The position numbers were made by a program, and so were the translations under genes. A stretch of 64,000 nt of DNA from Phymatolithon calcareum. Taxonomy: Eukaryota; Rhodophyta; Florideophyceae; Hapalidiales. The notes under the pieces were generated by a model. The model was not told the DNA's origin. It did no database searches and worked only from the letters and a program-made list of their open reading frames with translations. The DNA lies in contig OZ345364.1 in NCBI GenBank assembly GCA_977006965.1, positions 992,001-1,056,000 on the forward strand, read 5' to 3'. Shown one piece after another: positions 10,513 to 20,742 of the stretch. Position 1 is the first letter of the stretch; every line of letters begins with the position of its first letter.

Positions 10513-11020
10513 TTATGCCTGTATTGTCCAAGGAGCCCCAGTCGAGTGTTCCTCCTGTATTTTACATTCAGTCTCATCGCCCCCGCTCTCGGTATCTCTC
10601 ACGCAGTACACAATTATTGCCCCAACAATAGCTACAATCAGAAGTGCACCAAAGACTGCCATCAAAGCAACGACCCATATCTTAGACCTCCAAGATGGAC
10701 CACCGGTTGTCTTACGCGAAAAACTCGTATCCGGATTGAACGCGTACAATTCCCGAGCAGATACCATCTTGATACCGTTCTGTTCTATGAACACATCCAG
10801 CAAAGGCATGAAGGCCAAAGACTCTTCTACCCAGTCCATGCCAATAGTTTGACGAGATTGATCATCACGCTGGACATCTTCTTCCACCATGTCAGGGCGC
10901 TGATATGCTCTGCCTTGAAAGTGATTCATGACGTCTAGCGAGTTCACTTTTTCGGATTCTGGCTTGATTGCTTGCAGTTCTACATTCAGTTCCTTATGAG
11001 GACACTCAGATAGTTTATAT
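10513..11020 (-). CDS. Single-TM protein fragment sharing tail with 31266-32123
   Basis: The C-terminal about 70 residues (SFSRKTTGGPSWRSK, one long TM segment WVVALMAVFGALLIVAIVGAI, acidic/Cys tail) are nearly identical to the gene at 31266-32123. The N-terminal part is unrelated (MDWVEESLAFMPLLDVFIEQ) and lies beyond the R2 edge at 10727. The stop of the paralogue (TGA) is TGG here, so the frame runs four residues further (TIQA). Upstream the frame is open to a stop near 11027, with no ATG before the internal Met codons. A 5' exon or a pseudogene is possible. Confidence 0.45.
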
Positions 11021-12335
11021 ACCCGATATCACCAAGTTTGAAAAGAGCAATTTGTTCGCTCTCAAAAAGTGGGCATGTGTCTGTTTTTCGGAAGAGAGCA
11101 TAATGTTGTAAACAAGCACAATAAATACACAACTAGAAATTTAATACCATAGATGCGCATTTAGAAAAGAATAGACTACAGTGGTCCAGAAAATCCAATG
11201 TATGCATTTGGAAGCTTTAAAAGAAAAATGATTTCAATTCCTCCTGTTTCAAACGCCTGCTATTTCCCCAACCCTGCAGGAATATGCACTCGGTTGAATA
11301 CGTAATTCTTACTAGGGGTTGCGGGAAAATGCGTAATCAGTAGATTCCTTCTCATTCCAAAAATAAGCGCAGCTATTTGTTTGTATCATATTGTAAGCCG
11401 GCTGTCATGCTGATGTGCAGTTGATGTCTAAACTACATACATCTTTCATACGTTCTTCATCAGGGCGACAAATAATAATTTTTTGGTCGCTGACTGGTCG
11501 AAAGATTTCAAATCTGACCGAGGCACGTAATATGAATTCAAACGCAGATTCTTTTCAGACAGATTCTGTCGCAAAAATGTTGCGCATGTTCTGAAAAACG
11601 GATTCGTTGCTTGCGCAGCGCTCAACGACCCTAGGGAAGAACCGCGCTGTCCAGAGCGAGGTATGGGTATGAGCTACCGCTGAGCGCAAAAAGTTTCCGA
11701 CAAGTGCAATTGAGCTCCCCGGTAGGCGCCCGGAAAGAAGGGCGGAATCGCCCAATTTCGACGTGTTTTGCAAAACACGAACCTAAAACACGTCCACATA
11801 TGATGATCTTTTTGCAATTTTTTTTGCATGTTCTAAATCTCCATAGCGGTATCTTTCAGAAAGTGCAGTGAAATATTGAATTCTTTAACTTTCTGTCCAG
11901 TTAGGAGCTGTTAAAGTCTACAGAATCTGCACGTTTTGTGGAATGTGTGAACATTTATTTCAAATGCGGATTCCGGAATCTCGTTACGAACGCGTTTTTT
12001 GAATATCGCCCAATCACAGGGCGAGTTTTGCACGCATCAGATTTCAGTCCGAAATCATACTGTGTGGATGGTATGATTTCTCAATTCTATTAGATTTCGG
12101 AAACTGCTTTTTCAACTTTGCCATACTGTACATTTGGGTCGAATAGAAACCTGAAATGTGACATTTTCCTAATTTTACGTCTTTTCCCGCAACCCCCTAT
12201 TAACTTTCAACTAATCCGAGCTCTAGAAGTGGACAGTGTAATTGTTAAAGAGAAATCCCGTAGAAAAATATTCTCGTTTCACAACTTGTTACTTTCAGCA
12301 TTCAAACCTTACGTAGTGTAATTACACACAAACAT
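11021..12335. other. No gene recognised
   Basis: AT-rich intergenic-looking sequence with only short frames and no motif or repeat that I can define. Confidence 0.5.
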
Positions 12336-12339
12336 ACTG

Positions 12340-12732
12340 TATGAGGGACCTTCTTGAGAATTCGATTTTTGCGTCCGCACTACCAGTCTGGAAAAGTCCT
12401 CATGTCCAGTCCGAAATATTTTCACTGGTAATGAGGACGCGGCATAGGTATGGCGTGGCTGATGTGCTCATCTATGGGACATTTTTTCTCATAACGATTT
12501 TTAGTTTTCGGAAGTGGAATTGCTTTTCAACCAAACTTTTCGTGATGTTTCAAGTTTTTGCTCAAAAGTGTGCAAAAACATCTGAAGCGAAAGTTTGCAA
12601 ATCAACACTCAGCCACTGAAAACCTATGCCGCGTCCTGGTAATCAGTCCACGAAATAATGACTGGTAATGAGGACTTTTTGACTGGGTCTGTGCCGCGAT
12701 TTTGATGAATTCTCAAGAAGGCCCCTCTGTAT
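12340..12732. mobile_element. Fold-back element, about 390 bp
   Basis: Two diverged inverted arms of roughly 125 bases (12340-12475 and 12600-12732). The ends read GAGGGACCTTCTTGAGAATTC and its counterpart. Inside the arms AAAGTCCTCAT, ACCAGTC and AGGACGCGGCATAGGT recur as complements, separated by about 120 bases. TA lies beside both ends, compatible with a TA-target MITE. No coding capacity. Confidence 0.7.
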
Positions 12733-12851
12733 ATATACAGGGTTGGTGAAATTGCAGGCGTGCGTCAGAGGGGTTTTAATTATTTTATAAACTCAAGAAG
12801 ATGACGAGAATGAACTACCTGAAGATGGATGGTACGTTTAGACTCTTTAGG

Positions 12852-14197
12852 ATGGATGGATGGATTTCTGTTTTATTGATGCTCCCTTAGTCAATTACCT
12901 GAGAGACTTTTCGTTGGGCTACAATGCTTCGCTTACGTTTTCATTTTGATTTCGGACATTTTCTTTGGACGGTATCAACTGCCATTTCCAGCATCTCTTT
13001 TTGAATTCGGAAAGTCGCTGCTTGGGCATTGAGTTTGAGATAACTGTGAGAGCTTCATCGAGTTCGGAATCTTCGTTTCTTGCTTGCTCTTCCCAGGGAT
13101 ATGAGAAACGGTGAAACAACCAGTGCGTGCAAAGAAGCCTGTGCTTCGCTTTTTTGAGGGTGAGGAATGGTGGTAGTTCGTTCTTGACGGGTTGAGGAGG
13201 GCGCCGGCCCTCCCGTCCTGTGGCTTTCGAAGGGAGACATGCTTCCCATTCTTCTTTTGCGTTCTTCAGCGTTCTTGCGTTTACGCTTGTCGTAGCGTCT
13301 AGGGTGCGTGCAAATTCCTCTGTAGAGGTACAGAGAAGAGCTTTGTGAAGCATATCGTTCGTGGCGTTCAATATTGCCAGTCGTTTTGTGCCCTTGGGAA
13401 GCTCAAATGCCTGTTTTCTTCGAAATTTCTGTCCTGTTATGAACTTGGAGCTCAAGTGCGCTTGGCGTAGTTGAATGGATTCCACGCGGCATATTACTCG
13501 AAAGCGGGCCTGCATATTCTTGCACCAGGTTCTGAACATTCAAGAGAACAGGTTACTCTCTAGGGCGTCCTGTGCGCGAAGGATATTACGCGTCAGATCT
13601 GCGAACGGGAGAAGATACTCTGTTACTGGACGGACGAGCGCCTTATATAGTCTTAAGCATGTAGAGGGTGCGAACCCTTTCCCGTGGAGTCCGATGTTTC
13701 CTAGAACCATCAGTCGATTCTGTGCAGCATCTATTCTGGAAAGCGTAGAGGTTTCTGTGACGCCGTTCGAAGATATGGAGATGCCCAGGTATGTAGTTTC
13801 GGACACAGTCTCGATTTCTTTTCTTGCAAGAACGAATTTGAAGCTTTCGTTTGCACCATTGGGAGTTATGACGCAACTCTTCCCGACATTTGTATTCAAG
13901 ACCATCTCGGTAGAGGCAGCCCAGTCCGAGGCGATGTCCAGGAGCAATTGAAGCCCTATTGGGGAAAAAGCGCGAAGTATGACGTCGTCTGCGAGAAACG
14001 TGGCCGGGCTTTTAGAATAATGAAACGGAATTCTTGACAAGCTCTCAGCAAGAACGTCCATGAAGATATTATATAGCGCCGGTGATAGTGGTGATCCTTG
14101 TGGGACCCCTTTGTTGATTACAAACCGATTATTTCGGTCGTCCGTAGGAGTATAGATCATGCTAGGTTGGAGAAAGTACATAACCCATGAGACCAGT
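12852..14197 (-). mobile_element. 5'-truncated LINE (non-LTR retrotransposon), copy A
   Basis: Flanked by a 16-base direct repeat (GTTTAGACTCTTTAGG at 12836-12851; the same with one change at 14198-14213). The minus-strand 3' end is a short ATCC tandem tail. The 5' end is cut inside the reverse transcriptase, as usual for LINEs. The same 3' end family occurs at 49032-49293 and near 49354. Confidence 0.88.
12919..14197 (-). pseudogene. LINE reverse transcriptase, C-terminal half, one in-frame TGA
   Basis: The upper part (13540-14197) carries RT motifs in order: NKGVPQGSPLSPALYNIFMD (fingers/palm), FLADDVIL (the catalytic [YF]xDD box in the form ADD), GKSCVIT and TYLGISI. The lower part (12919-13539) continues in exactly the same frame after one TGA at 13540-13542 and forms the thumb/C-terminal region. 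The element is incomplete at the 5' end and lacks the endonuclease. The product, if any, would not be functional. Confidence 0.88.
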
Positions 14198-14857
14198 GTT
14201 TAGACTCCTTAGGTACAAAGCAGGCTGCAAGAGGGGGGTGAAATTTGATGCTCGCGTCAACAGCAGGGCTGGCATCCAATATATTGCATTAGATTTCTAT
14301 TGGAGCGCTATTGTAAGAGTCTAACTTTATTGCAATACGTATTGCAAAGAGATTGACTGGTATTCGCAGACGCATATCCCGAATGCGAAGCCGATTTTCG
14401 ATATTGCCTTCATATTGCCGGTCATCTTCTATTGCAATGCTTGTTGCAAAGAATTTCCGTCACTGTTAGTGCTATTGTTATTGCACTGCACTCACCAATC
14501 AATAAAAATGCTATTGCCGTAAGCCCTGGTCAAAAGGGAAACGTGCTCACAACGCAAGGTCCCAGACGACCTCTCGTTCCCATTATGCCTGTGCAAGATG
14601 CAAAAAGAAGAGAAGCTCAAGAGCAATGCGATTGCACTCGCATCGCTATAAAAGAGACGGTCAGCCTTCTGTCCTTTTCGCAGCTAGGAGCTAAGCAGGA
14701 TGGAGACGAGTAGCTTTTAGAACGTGTAAACTAGTAGTTTAAAACTACGCCTTTTTGCTAGCCTGGTACCGCCCAGGCAAAGATCTGCAACGGATAGTAA
14801 CTCACACAAAAATGAAGCCTGCTTAGCACATGGAAGCGTTGCCCTCCGCACATTGGG
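14198..14857. other. No gene recognised
   Basis: Contains many copies of CTATTG/CAATA-type short words (14270-14520), reminiscent of the interior ends of the TIR element at 4525-5359, but no boundary can be drawn. Confidence 0.4.
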
Positions 14858-15291
14858 TTGTACAGCATACAGTTTTTTGAAAATTATTTAGAAGCCTCGC
14901 AGTCTTACGAATATACGGTACAGTGCAATACAGGGCAAGACAAGTGTACTTTTGATGTGTCACCAGATGTTGAGAACAAAAACTATACATGGGATCCTAG
15001 ATTAAAAGTCCAAACGCTGGGCCAAGTTTGTCCCCCGCGGACAACGTGGGGTCTGCAAATCGAGGACTAGGAACAGATCTCACAAATCCTACTTATGATC
15101 GCTTTTGCGAGTCCGCCAAAAAAAGCAAAAATATTTATTTCACAGTCGCACGTTCATTTCCCAATCGCACAGACGTGTTCCAATTTCTCAATTATTTCTT
15201 GTCCACCGCGGGGCGAAATCTGTCCCCCGGATCAGAGATCTTCAGTATGATAATCCCAATCGGGCACTTGGTATCAGCACGTTCAGAATAG
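14858..15291 (+). pseudogene. Broken paralogue of the fragment at 2-358
   Basis: ATG at 14858, 70 codons ending in TAG (15068-15070). The following peptide is recognisable in shifted frames up to about 15290 (RTDVFQFLNYFLSTAG is in the 15028-15291 frame). It shows the N-terminal side missing from copy a (CNTGQDKCTFDVSPDVENK), which looks extracellular with paired cysteines. Family not recognised. Confidence 0.5.
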
Positions 15292-16881
15292 CAACGAGCC
15301 AAATGAAGCTCGCAATATTGCGAGCAATGGATTGTCATGTTTCCTAGACCCACACAGTATGTTGCCATGATGCCCGGTAACGCATGTTGTGAAAAGTATT
15401 GGCTTAATGTTCTTCCGTATCACTCTCCACGAACTGGCGTCTATTTCCTGTCCATGCGAATTTACGAAGAGGTTGTATGATCTTGTGTCATTTGGAGCCG
15501 TGGGCAGCGAAGAAGCCAAAGCGTTGACAGAAGGCGGAGTTGACCTTGTGCAGATTGCAATCGTGGGCCAAGTATTGCTCGTGCTTGTGGGCATCGTGCG
15601 CGAAGTACCACTAGAAGACACATGCAAGTCAATGTCGTTTTCAACTTGGATGTGTCAGATTGGTGAATTCCACCTGGTCAAGTGGTTAAACTGATCCGGG
15701 GGATGCACATCTAATGTGATCAAGAGAAGAATCCGGGTTCGAATCCCGGGGGTGCCTGGTTATCGCGAAGATTCCGACGCAGTTTTCTCCTACGGTTTTT
15801 CCGTCGTCGATGCGGAGGGATTACAGTGCATCATACGTGTAAAGAAGATAAGGGAGCGGTAAAGAAAAAGAGTCCAATCAATCTGGCCGTCCACGTGGAC
15901 TCGCGGAACGTGGAACCACCACGCTTGCTCCGGGTGGAATCGAATCGTCGAGCGGTAGGCAGCGAAGAAGGAGTGCTCTCCTAATTACCTCGCAGAAATA
16001 ACGATCTGCCGTAATCTAAGTAGAAGATAATTCGGAACAATAAAGCACTGCCTTGCAAGCCCCACTTGGGAGCGAAGGCAACTTACACACACAGATTGGT
16101 GAAGTGAATCCTGCGATGTACAGCGCACCAAGCATTTGGCTTTTATCGCCTTTGCTCCTTTCTTGGCGAACGCTTGGTATGTACCCATATCTACAGGATG
16201 CATGACTCGTTTTGGTCTAGATATTAGAGTACGAAAACAGAGCAAAAGTTTCTTCTGCTTGTAAAGCTATATCTCTCCAAAAGAAAAGGCAAGTCAAGCT
16301 ACATGAGCTTCCTGGATACAAGACGATACCACCAAAATATGCTGAAACTCTGTACACTCCAAAAAGCTTCTTCTTTATTTAAAAAGTCTTACAGTAAGGC
16401 CGCCACACAAGGTTATGTGAAAAAAGAGCGTGCTGGAGGTTCTCCTTTGTCAAAACGGCTACAATATCAGCACCTATCTCTATTATATATCCTATTCCCA
16501 TATTTACCCGAGCCCAATGCGTCGGGTTGCACCAGGAAGCCAACAGAGCATCTGCAGAGATTTTTGAAAAGTAAGTTACATCAGTAACTCTAAGCCATAA
16601 GATACATTCAGCTTGGACCATACTTTTTCAGAAATATTATTTTTCTAAGTTCTGAGCTTACTATCGCAAGACTGTACTACATAACAAAACATGGTTGATG
16701 CCTTAGCCTGTTTAGAAAGCGCGTTCCTTTCTTTTGACTGTTTTGCTGATTGTCTTAATTATTGTCATATTTTGATTAATCTGCTCATTTGCGAGCAGTT
16801 AATTCAGCTTATTTCGTGAGTTGCTGGCTGAGGAACCAAATCTCCTCGGATCCATACAGAGAACCTGCTTTGCTTTTTTGA
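15004..16881. repeat. Duplicated block R1, copy b
   Basis: Direct repeat of 1-1340, interrupted by the SINE-like insertion at 15668-16091. The region upstream (14858-15003) is probably also part of the duplicated unit but cannot be compared. Confidence 0.9.
15668..16091 (+). mobile_element. tRNA-derived SINE candidate, 424 bp
   Basis: Interrupts repeat R1 exactly: the 12-base target CAGATTGGTGAA appears at 15656-15667 and again at 16092-16103, and copy a (near 605-616) has it once. The 5' head has a perfect RNA polymerase III A box (TGGTCAAGTGG, 15675-15685) and B box (GGTTCGAATCC, 15736-15746) 61 bases apart, with an intact T-arm CCGGG-loop-CCCGG. The acceptor and anticodon stems are degenerate, so it is not a working tRNA. 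The body is unrelated sequence and the 3' end is a short CA-rich run. Confidence 0.85.
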
Positions 16882-19591
16882 ACAACCTTGCAGGAGCGCT
16901 TATTATGTCCAGGTTTGTTACATTTCTTACTCGTAACGGACCGGTCAGATGCAGAGCCAGCTATGAGACCCCTTTTTCTAGGCCTTCCTGGCGGGCGCCT
17001 ACATCACAATCTTCTGCACCGAATATTTGACTGTATTTAGGGGGGTGACTTTTCCTGCGCAAAACGTGACGCGCTGGTTACGGTGTCATAGCTCAACTAA
17101 GATTACGCAATATTTGCCCAAGTTATGGCGTTACATTTTTTTTCAAACTGGGTGAATACGGATAGAACCGTCACAGGGGCAGCAAGGACAAAGAGATCAC
17201 GCTGCCAATGTGATGGTTATCGCTCTTTTAATGCACCAGTGCTACCAGTACTGTAAGTGGTTGTCCTGTCAGTGATGTGGCTGTTCTGGGGCAGGCACTA
17301 CAATCACCTGCCCACAGCGACCTACAATAGAACGATAGGATCCCGTTCGCAATCGGCAGTAGGTCCAAAACGGGTTCTAAAAAGTACCCTAGGGTACTTT
17401 TTCTGGCAAACCCTGCGGTACTTGACAAACAGCAGGGTCTGCCAGATTTTCAAGGCGCACTTTAGGTCAGGCAAGAGAACTTCTCACCACGTAAGGATAT
17501 CGGTACTTCTTGAGCAATTCAACCTCCTTTGGAGCTCTCGCGCTCCGAAAACCTGTTGTGTGAGCCCAACAATATTCATGAAAATTTGCTCAGTTAGTAT
17601 GGTATTCCAGTACTTGGGCGCCGAAAAAAATGAATTGCTTACGTTCTGGAATGTGCAGAATGATCAGAATTTGTGAACTGGTACAGGAGAAGCAAGACAA
17701 TCATAGCACTGTTTCAGCCATGCGGTACAGTAGCGGAAAGAGCATGCGTGACCGCACAAAGAGCCATGAGAATGCTCGGCTCTGCAAGAGCTATGAACAA
17801 TTGCTAATTTTCCGATAGATTAATCCTGTATTTCTGGGCATTCAAAACATTGAACAATTGTTGAAGATGGACGTATATCTCAGTATCGAAAATCGGGGAC
17901 AATTTGAGAGTCGAGAAAGAACGCAAAGCTTACAATTTGAATGTGCAGAATGTTCAGAGTTTTAGCGAAACATTCTTGCCCTGATTTATATCCCGCACGA
18001 ATACTTCCAAACCATTTACGGGACGGCAGTGATTGAGCGCTTATCATGTCCGCCCGTTACCGAAAGTACGGAAACATATTGCATGAGGTCAACAAAAGTC
18101 AGTATTTCCATCGTTACCAAGGTCGTTGGGCTGTAAAAAAGGGTTTCTAGATATCCAATTCTTACTTGTTTCGTTGTCCAGAATGTGCTGACTGTTCCGG
18201 AGCAGGGCAATATTTTCATCGCCCACGTTTAAATTGCAAGAATAAGACGAAGAGAAAGCGCCCTGATTTCTGACTGGTTCGTTGACAAGCAACGCAGCGG
18301 AAGTTGCGAAACGGATTGACTGTCAATTGTCTTTGTTGTGCGGAATGTGGACAATACGGGTAGTATCTTTGGAGGAAGCACAATTAATGGCACCGAGATC
18401 GAGATTCAGGAAGGCCATGCCAGGTCACTCCGTACAGAATGCTCTTAGCCAAACGCTAGATAATATGGAGACCGTCCCTGCGTGCGCCTTCTTGGCCTGT
18501 CCGTATCCCCGCTCGCGAAATGAAAGAATGCGAGAGAAAATTCTCAGATATCAGACGGTCGTGATGTGCACGAAGAAATGCACGAGTCGGAAATGAACAA
18601 AACAGTGGAAACTTACTTGGATGTACTGTTGCGCCCGGTCATTGATTTGCAATGGCCCGCAGTCCTGCTGAAGAATGCATAAGTCGTAATCACAACTGCC
18701 AAGCGCAATGACTCTCGGGGGCCTTGTTCTTGCACAGGTACACTTTTGGGCAATGCATGATGGCAAATTCACTCCCTGTTCGATGAGATCTAGGCCTACA
18801 CGAAAGAGCGGATAACGAAGCGAAGTAGTGAGAAAGATCTAAGTCGAATATCGATAGCGATTAGTCAGAGCATTCGGCGTCATTTTTACACGTGTACAAC
18901 AGTTGGGGACAGCTGTTCGCACAACTTCAAGTTCTACAAATAGCGCTCCCCAAGAGGCTATAGTACAAACACTGACATCCCTTTTTGCAGACACACCATA
19001 CCCAAGCCTCCTCGTTGTGTCTTTGATTTTCTCCGCACCGGACTGGGCACTCGAAACGTTTTTCACGAATAATCAGTGCTTACGTGTTTACCTGATGACG
19101 AACGTGTCGAGAAGACTTAGCTCAACGTTCCTTGAGAAAGGGGGGAAAACGCATAGTGCAAGGGGAAACATCGCCGAAACCGCAGTTAGTGGCTCTATCA
19201 TGGTACCAGTTGGGCCACGGGCAATTGAAGTCGTTCCAATCTCCGTCTTTACTGGACACGCGAAAGTGTAAGGTTGCGGTGTTTGAACGAAGCGGGAGTT
19301 CTAGGTGCGAGTGTCGTTCTCAGTTTTATACTCGCTTTTATGGAAATTTTACTGCATTTCAAGGATGACAATTCACAAGGGCTCGTAATGGACTTGATTT
19401 AAATCGATGTAAACACGTACAGAACACTCGTACTGCCGCCGATGGATCCAGCGTCGACCTTTGCATTCGCGTGAAGTCTACAAATACGGATCGGGCTCAC
19501 ACGATGCTTCCCGGCGTCACCGCCGCCGCACAAGCAAGTGTTCTGTGTTGCAAATATCACTGCTGCCCATACAACGCTCGTCAAATTCACT
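16882..19591. other. No gene recognised
   Basis: Short frames only. Words like GAATGTGCAGAATG recur near 17645, 17940 and 18180, a possible degenerate repeat. A strong palindrome and hairpin lie at 17379-17449. Confidence 0.4.
17379..17449. other. 24-bp palindrome next to a 14-bp-arm hairpin
   Basis: AAAAAGTACCCT is followed immediately by its complement (17379-17402). Directly after it comes CTGGCAAACCCTGC, a 19-base spacer, and GCAGGGTCTGCCAG (13 of 14 paired). Function unknown; it could be the end of a DNA transposon. Confidence 0.7.
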
Positions 19592-20620
19592 ATGTCGTTC
19601 ATTAGCCCAGACAGTACGACTTCGGAGATGGAACTCTCCGAGCAGTTCGCGTCTTTCCAACGAGATCTAAATCAACTCAAGGATGACAACCGCGAACTCT
19701 CAGCACGGAGCAAATCAATAGAGGCGCTTCTAAGATAAGTTTGCGTGTCCGTGCACGGAAACACAGTGGCTAGCATGGTGTGCAAGTTTCCAAATTGCCT
19801 TTCAGTGCAAGTTGCTGATGTCGAATGTCCGTTGCGAACACTTTGGAAGTACGCAACTACGACGTGCGTCATTGGACCGCACTCCAATCTTGGGACAGCC
19901 TTGGGTCTGCTGGTTGTAGACCGGATGAACTCCTCAGAAAGCTCTGTCGCTGACTTTTTCCCCAGTGGTGAGTATGTGTTCTACAATTTCTATGGCGTTG
20001 TCCTTCATTCTTTATCGGTGAAACACGATGTTCCAATCGACGGGGACCATGCGGAGCACTTCTTCAAAAATAATGAGGCTTTCATCATGGCTGAGGTGTA
20101 CAAGAAATTGAGCAACGCAAGGGGAGCTCGGAAGAAGGTAGTAGTGGATGCGTTCGTGGCTTTTGTGGAGCGCGGGGTGAACGGGGTTGGTCATTTGTTT
20201 GGTTCTGTCGCTGCGGTTGACGGCGGTGACTTCCGGCGAAATGGAAAGCACCCAGTGGATGGTTCTCGTTTTGTAGCGGCTGTGGTCAAGGCTTTTCGAC
20301 TTGCAGACAAGCAGCCCAAAGTTTCTCTTGCGCAACTTGCGTTCGCTTGCGTGGCACTCGTGAGATCTTTTACGAGGAAGTCTGTTTCTCCATCTCTGTT
20401 CCGGTTTGTCCCCGCTGCTGCACATGCTAGGGCTACTCCTGAGGAACACATTGAGATGATGCATTTGATGTCAGCCTCTTTGCGGAAGCAGCTGACTGCT
20501 ACCGGGACAAAGTCTCCTAGTGGGTGGACTACTGGTACGTTTGAGATCTTGGATGCTGATGGTGATGACTTAAATTTCATTGCTCACTATGACCGCCTTT
20601 TGGGTAGGCACTTTGTGTAG
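19592..20620 (+). pseudogene. Unrecognised protein, convergent to the Plavaka transposase
   Basis: ATG at 19592, 48 codons of coiled-coil character (EMELSEQFASFQRDLNQL), a TAA at 19736-19738, then the same frame stays open for 293 more codons to 20620. Either one nonsense change or an unrecognised intron (a good acceptor CTTTCAG ends at 19805, but no convincing donor precedes the stop). The larger part has helices and motifs such as DGDHAEHFFKNNEAF and FEILDADGDDLNF, no family recognised. It ends 122 bases from the end of the minus-strand transposase frame, so the two may belong to one mobile element. Confidence 0.5.
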
Positions 20621-20742
20621 AGTAATGCTAGTGTCGATTCTTTCTAGAACTGATGACATTAAATGATTTTTTGCTCTGAAGTCTGCTCGCGAAGACTGGC
20701 CCGTTCGATAAAGGACATCGAAGAGCGTATGCGGTCATCCCT

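Larger units (their letters stand above)
7222..10727. repeat. Duplicated block R2, copy a
   Basis: Direct repeat of 28267-31460, about 97 percent alike by eye. Copy a differs by a 327-base MITE with its 8-base target duplication (9376-9718), by a nonsense codon in the zinc-ribbon gene, and by small indels (for example, copy b has about 13 extra bases near 30917). Both edges fall inside minus-strand open frames, so unrelated sequences are fused to the same duplicated ends. Confidence 0.95.

Noticed and set aside
14270-14520. Second copy of the 4525-5359 transposon
   Set aside because: Shares short CTATTG/CAATA words only; no matching ends or target duplication.
15668-15760. Functional tRNA gene
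   Set aside because: A and B boxes are perfect, but the acceptor stem does not pair and the anticodon stem is weak; the insertion has target duplications, so SINE is the better reading.
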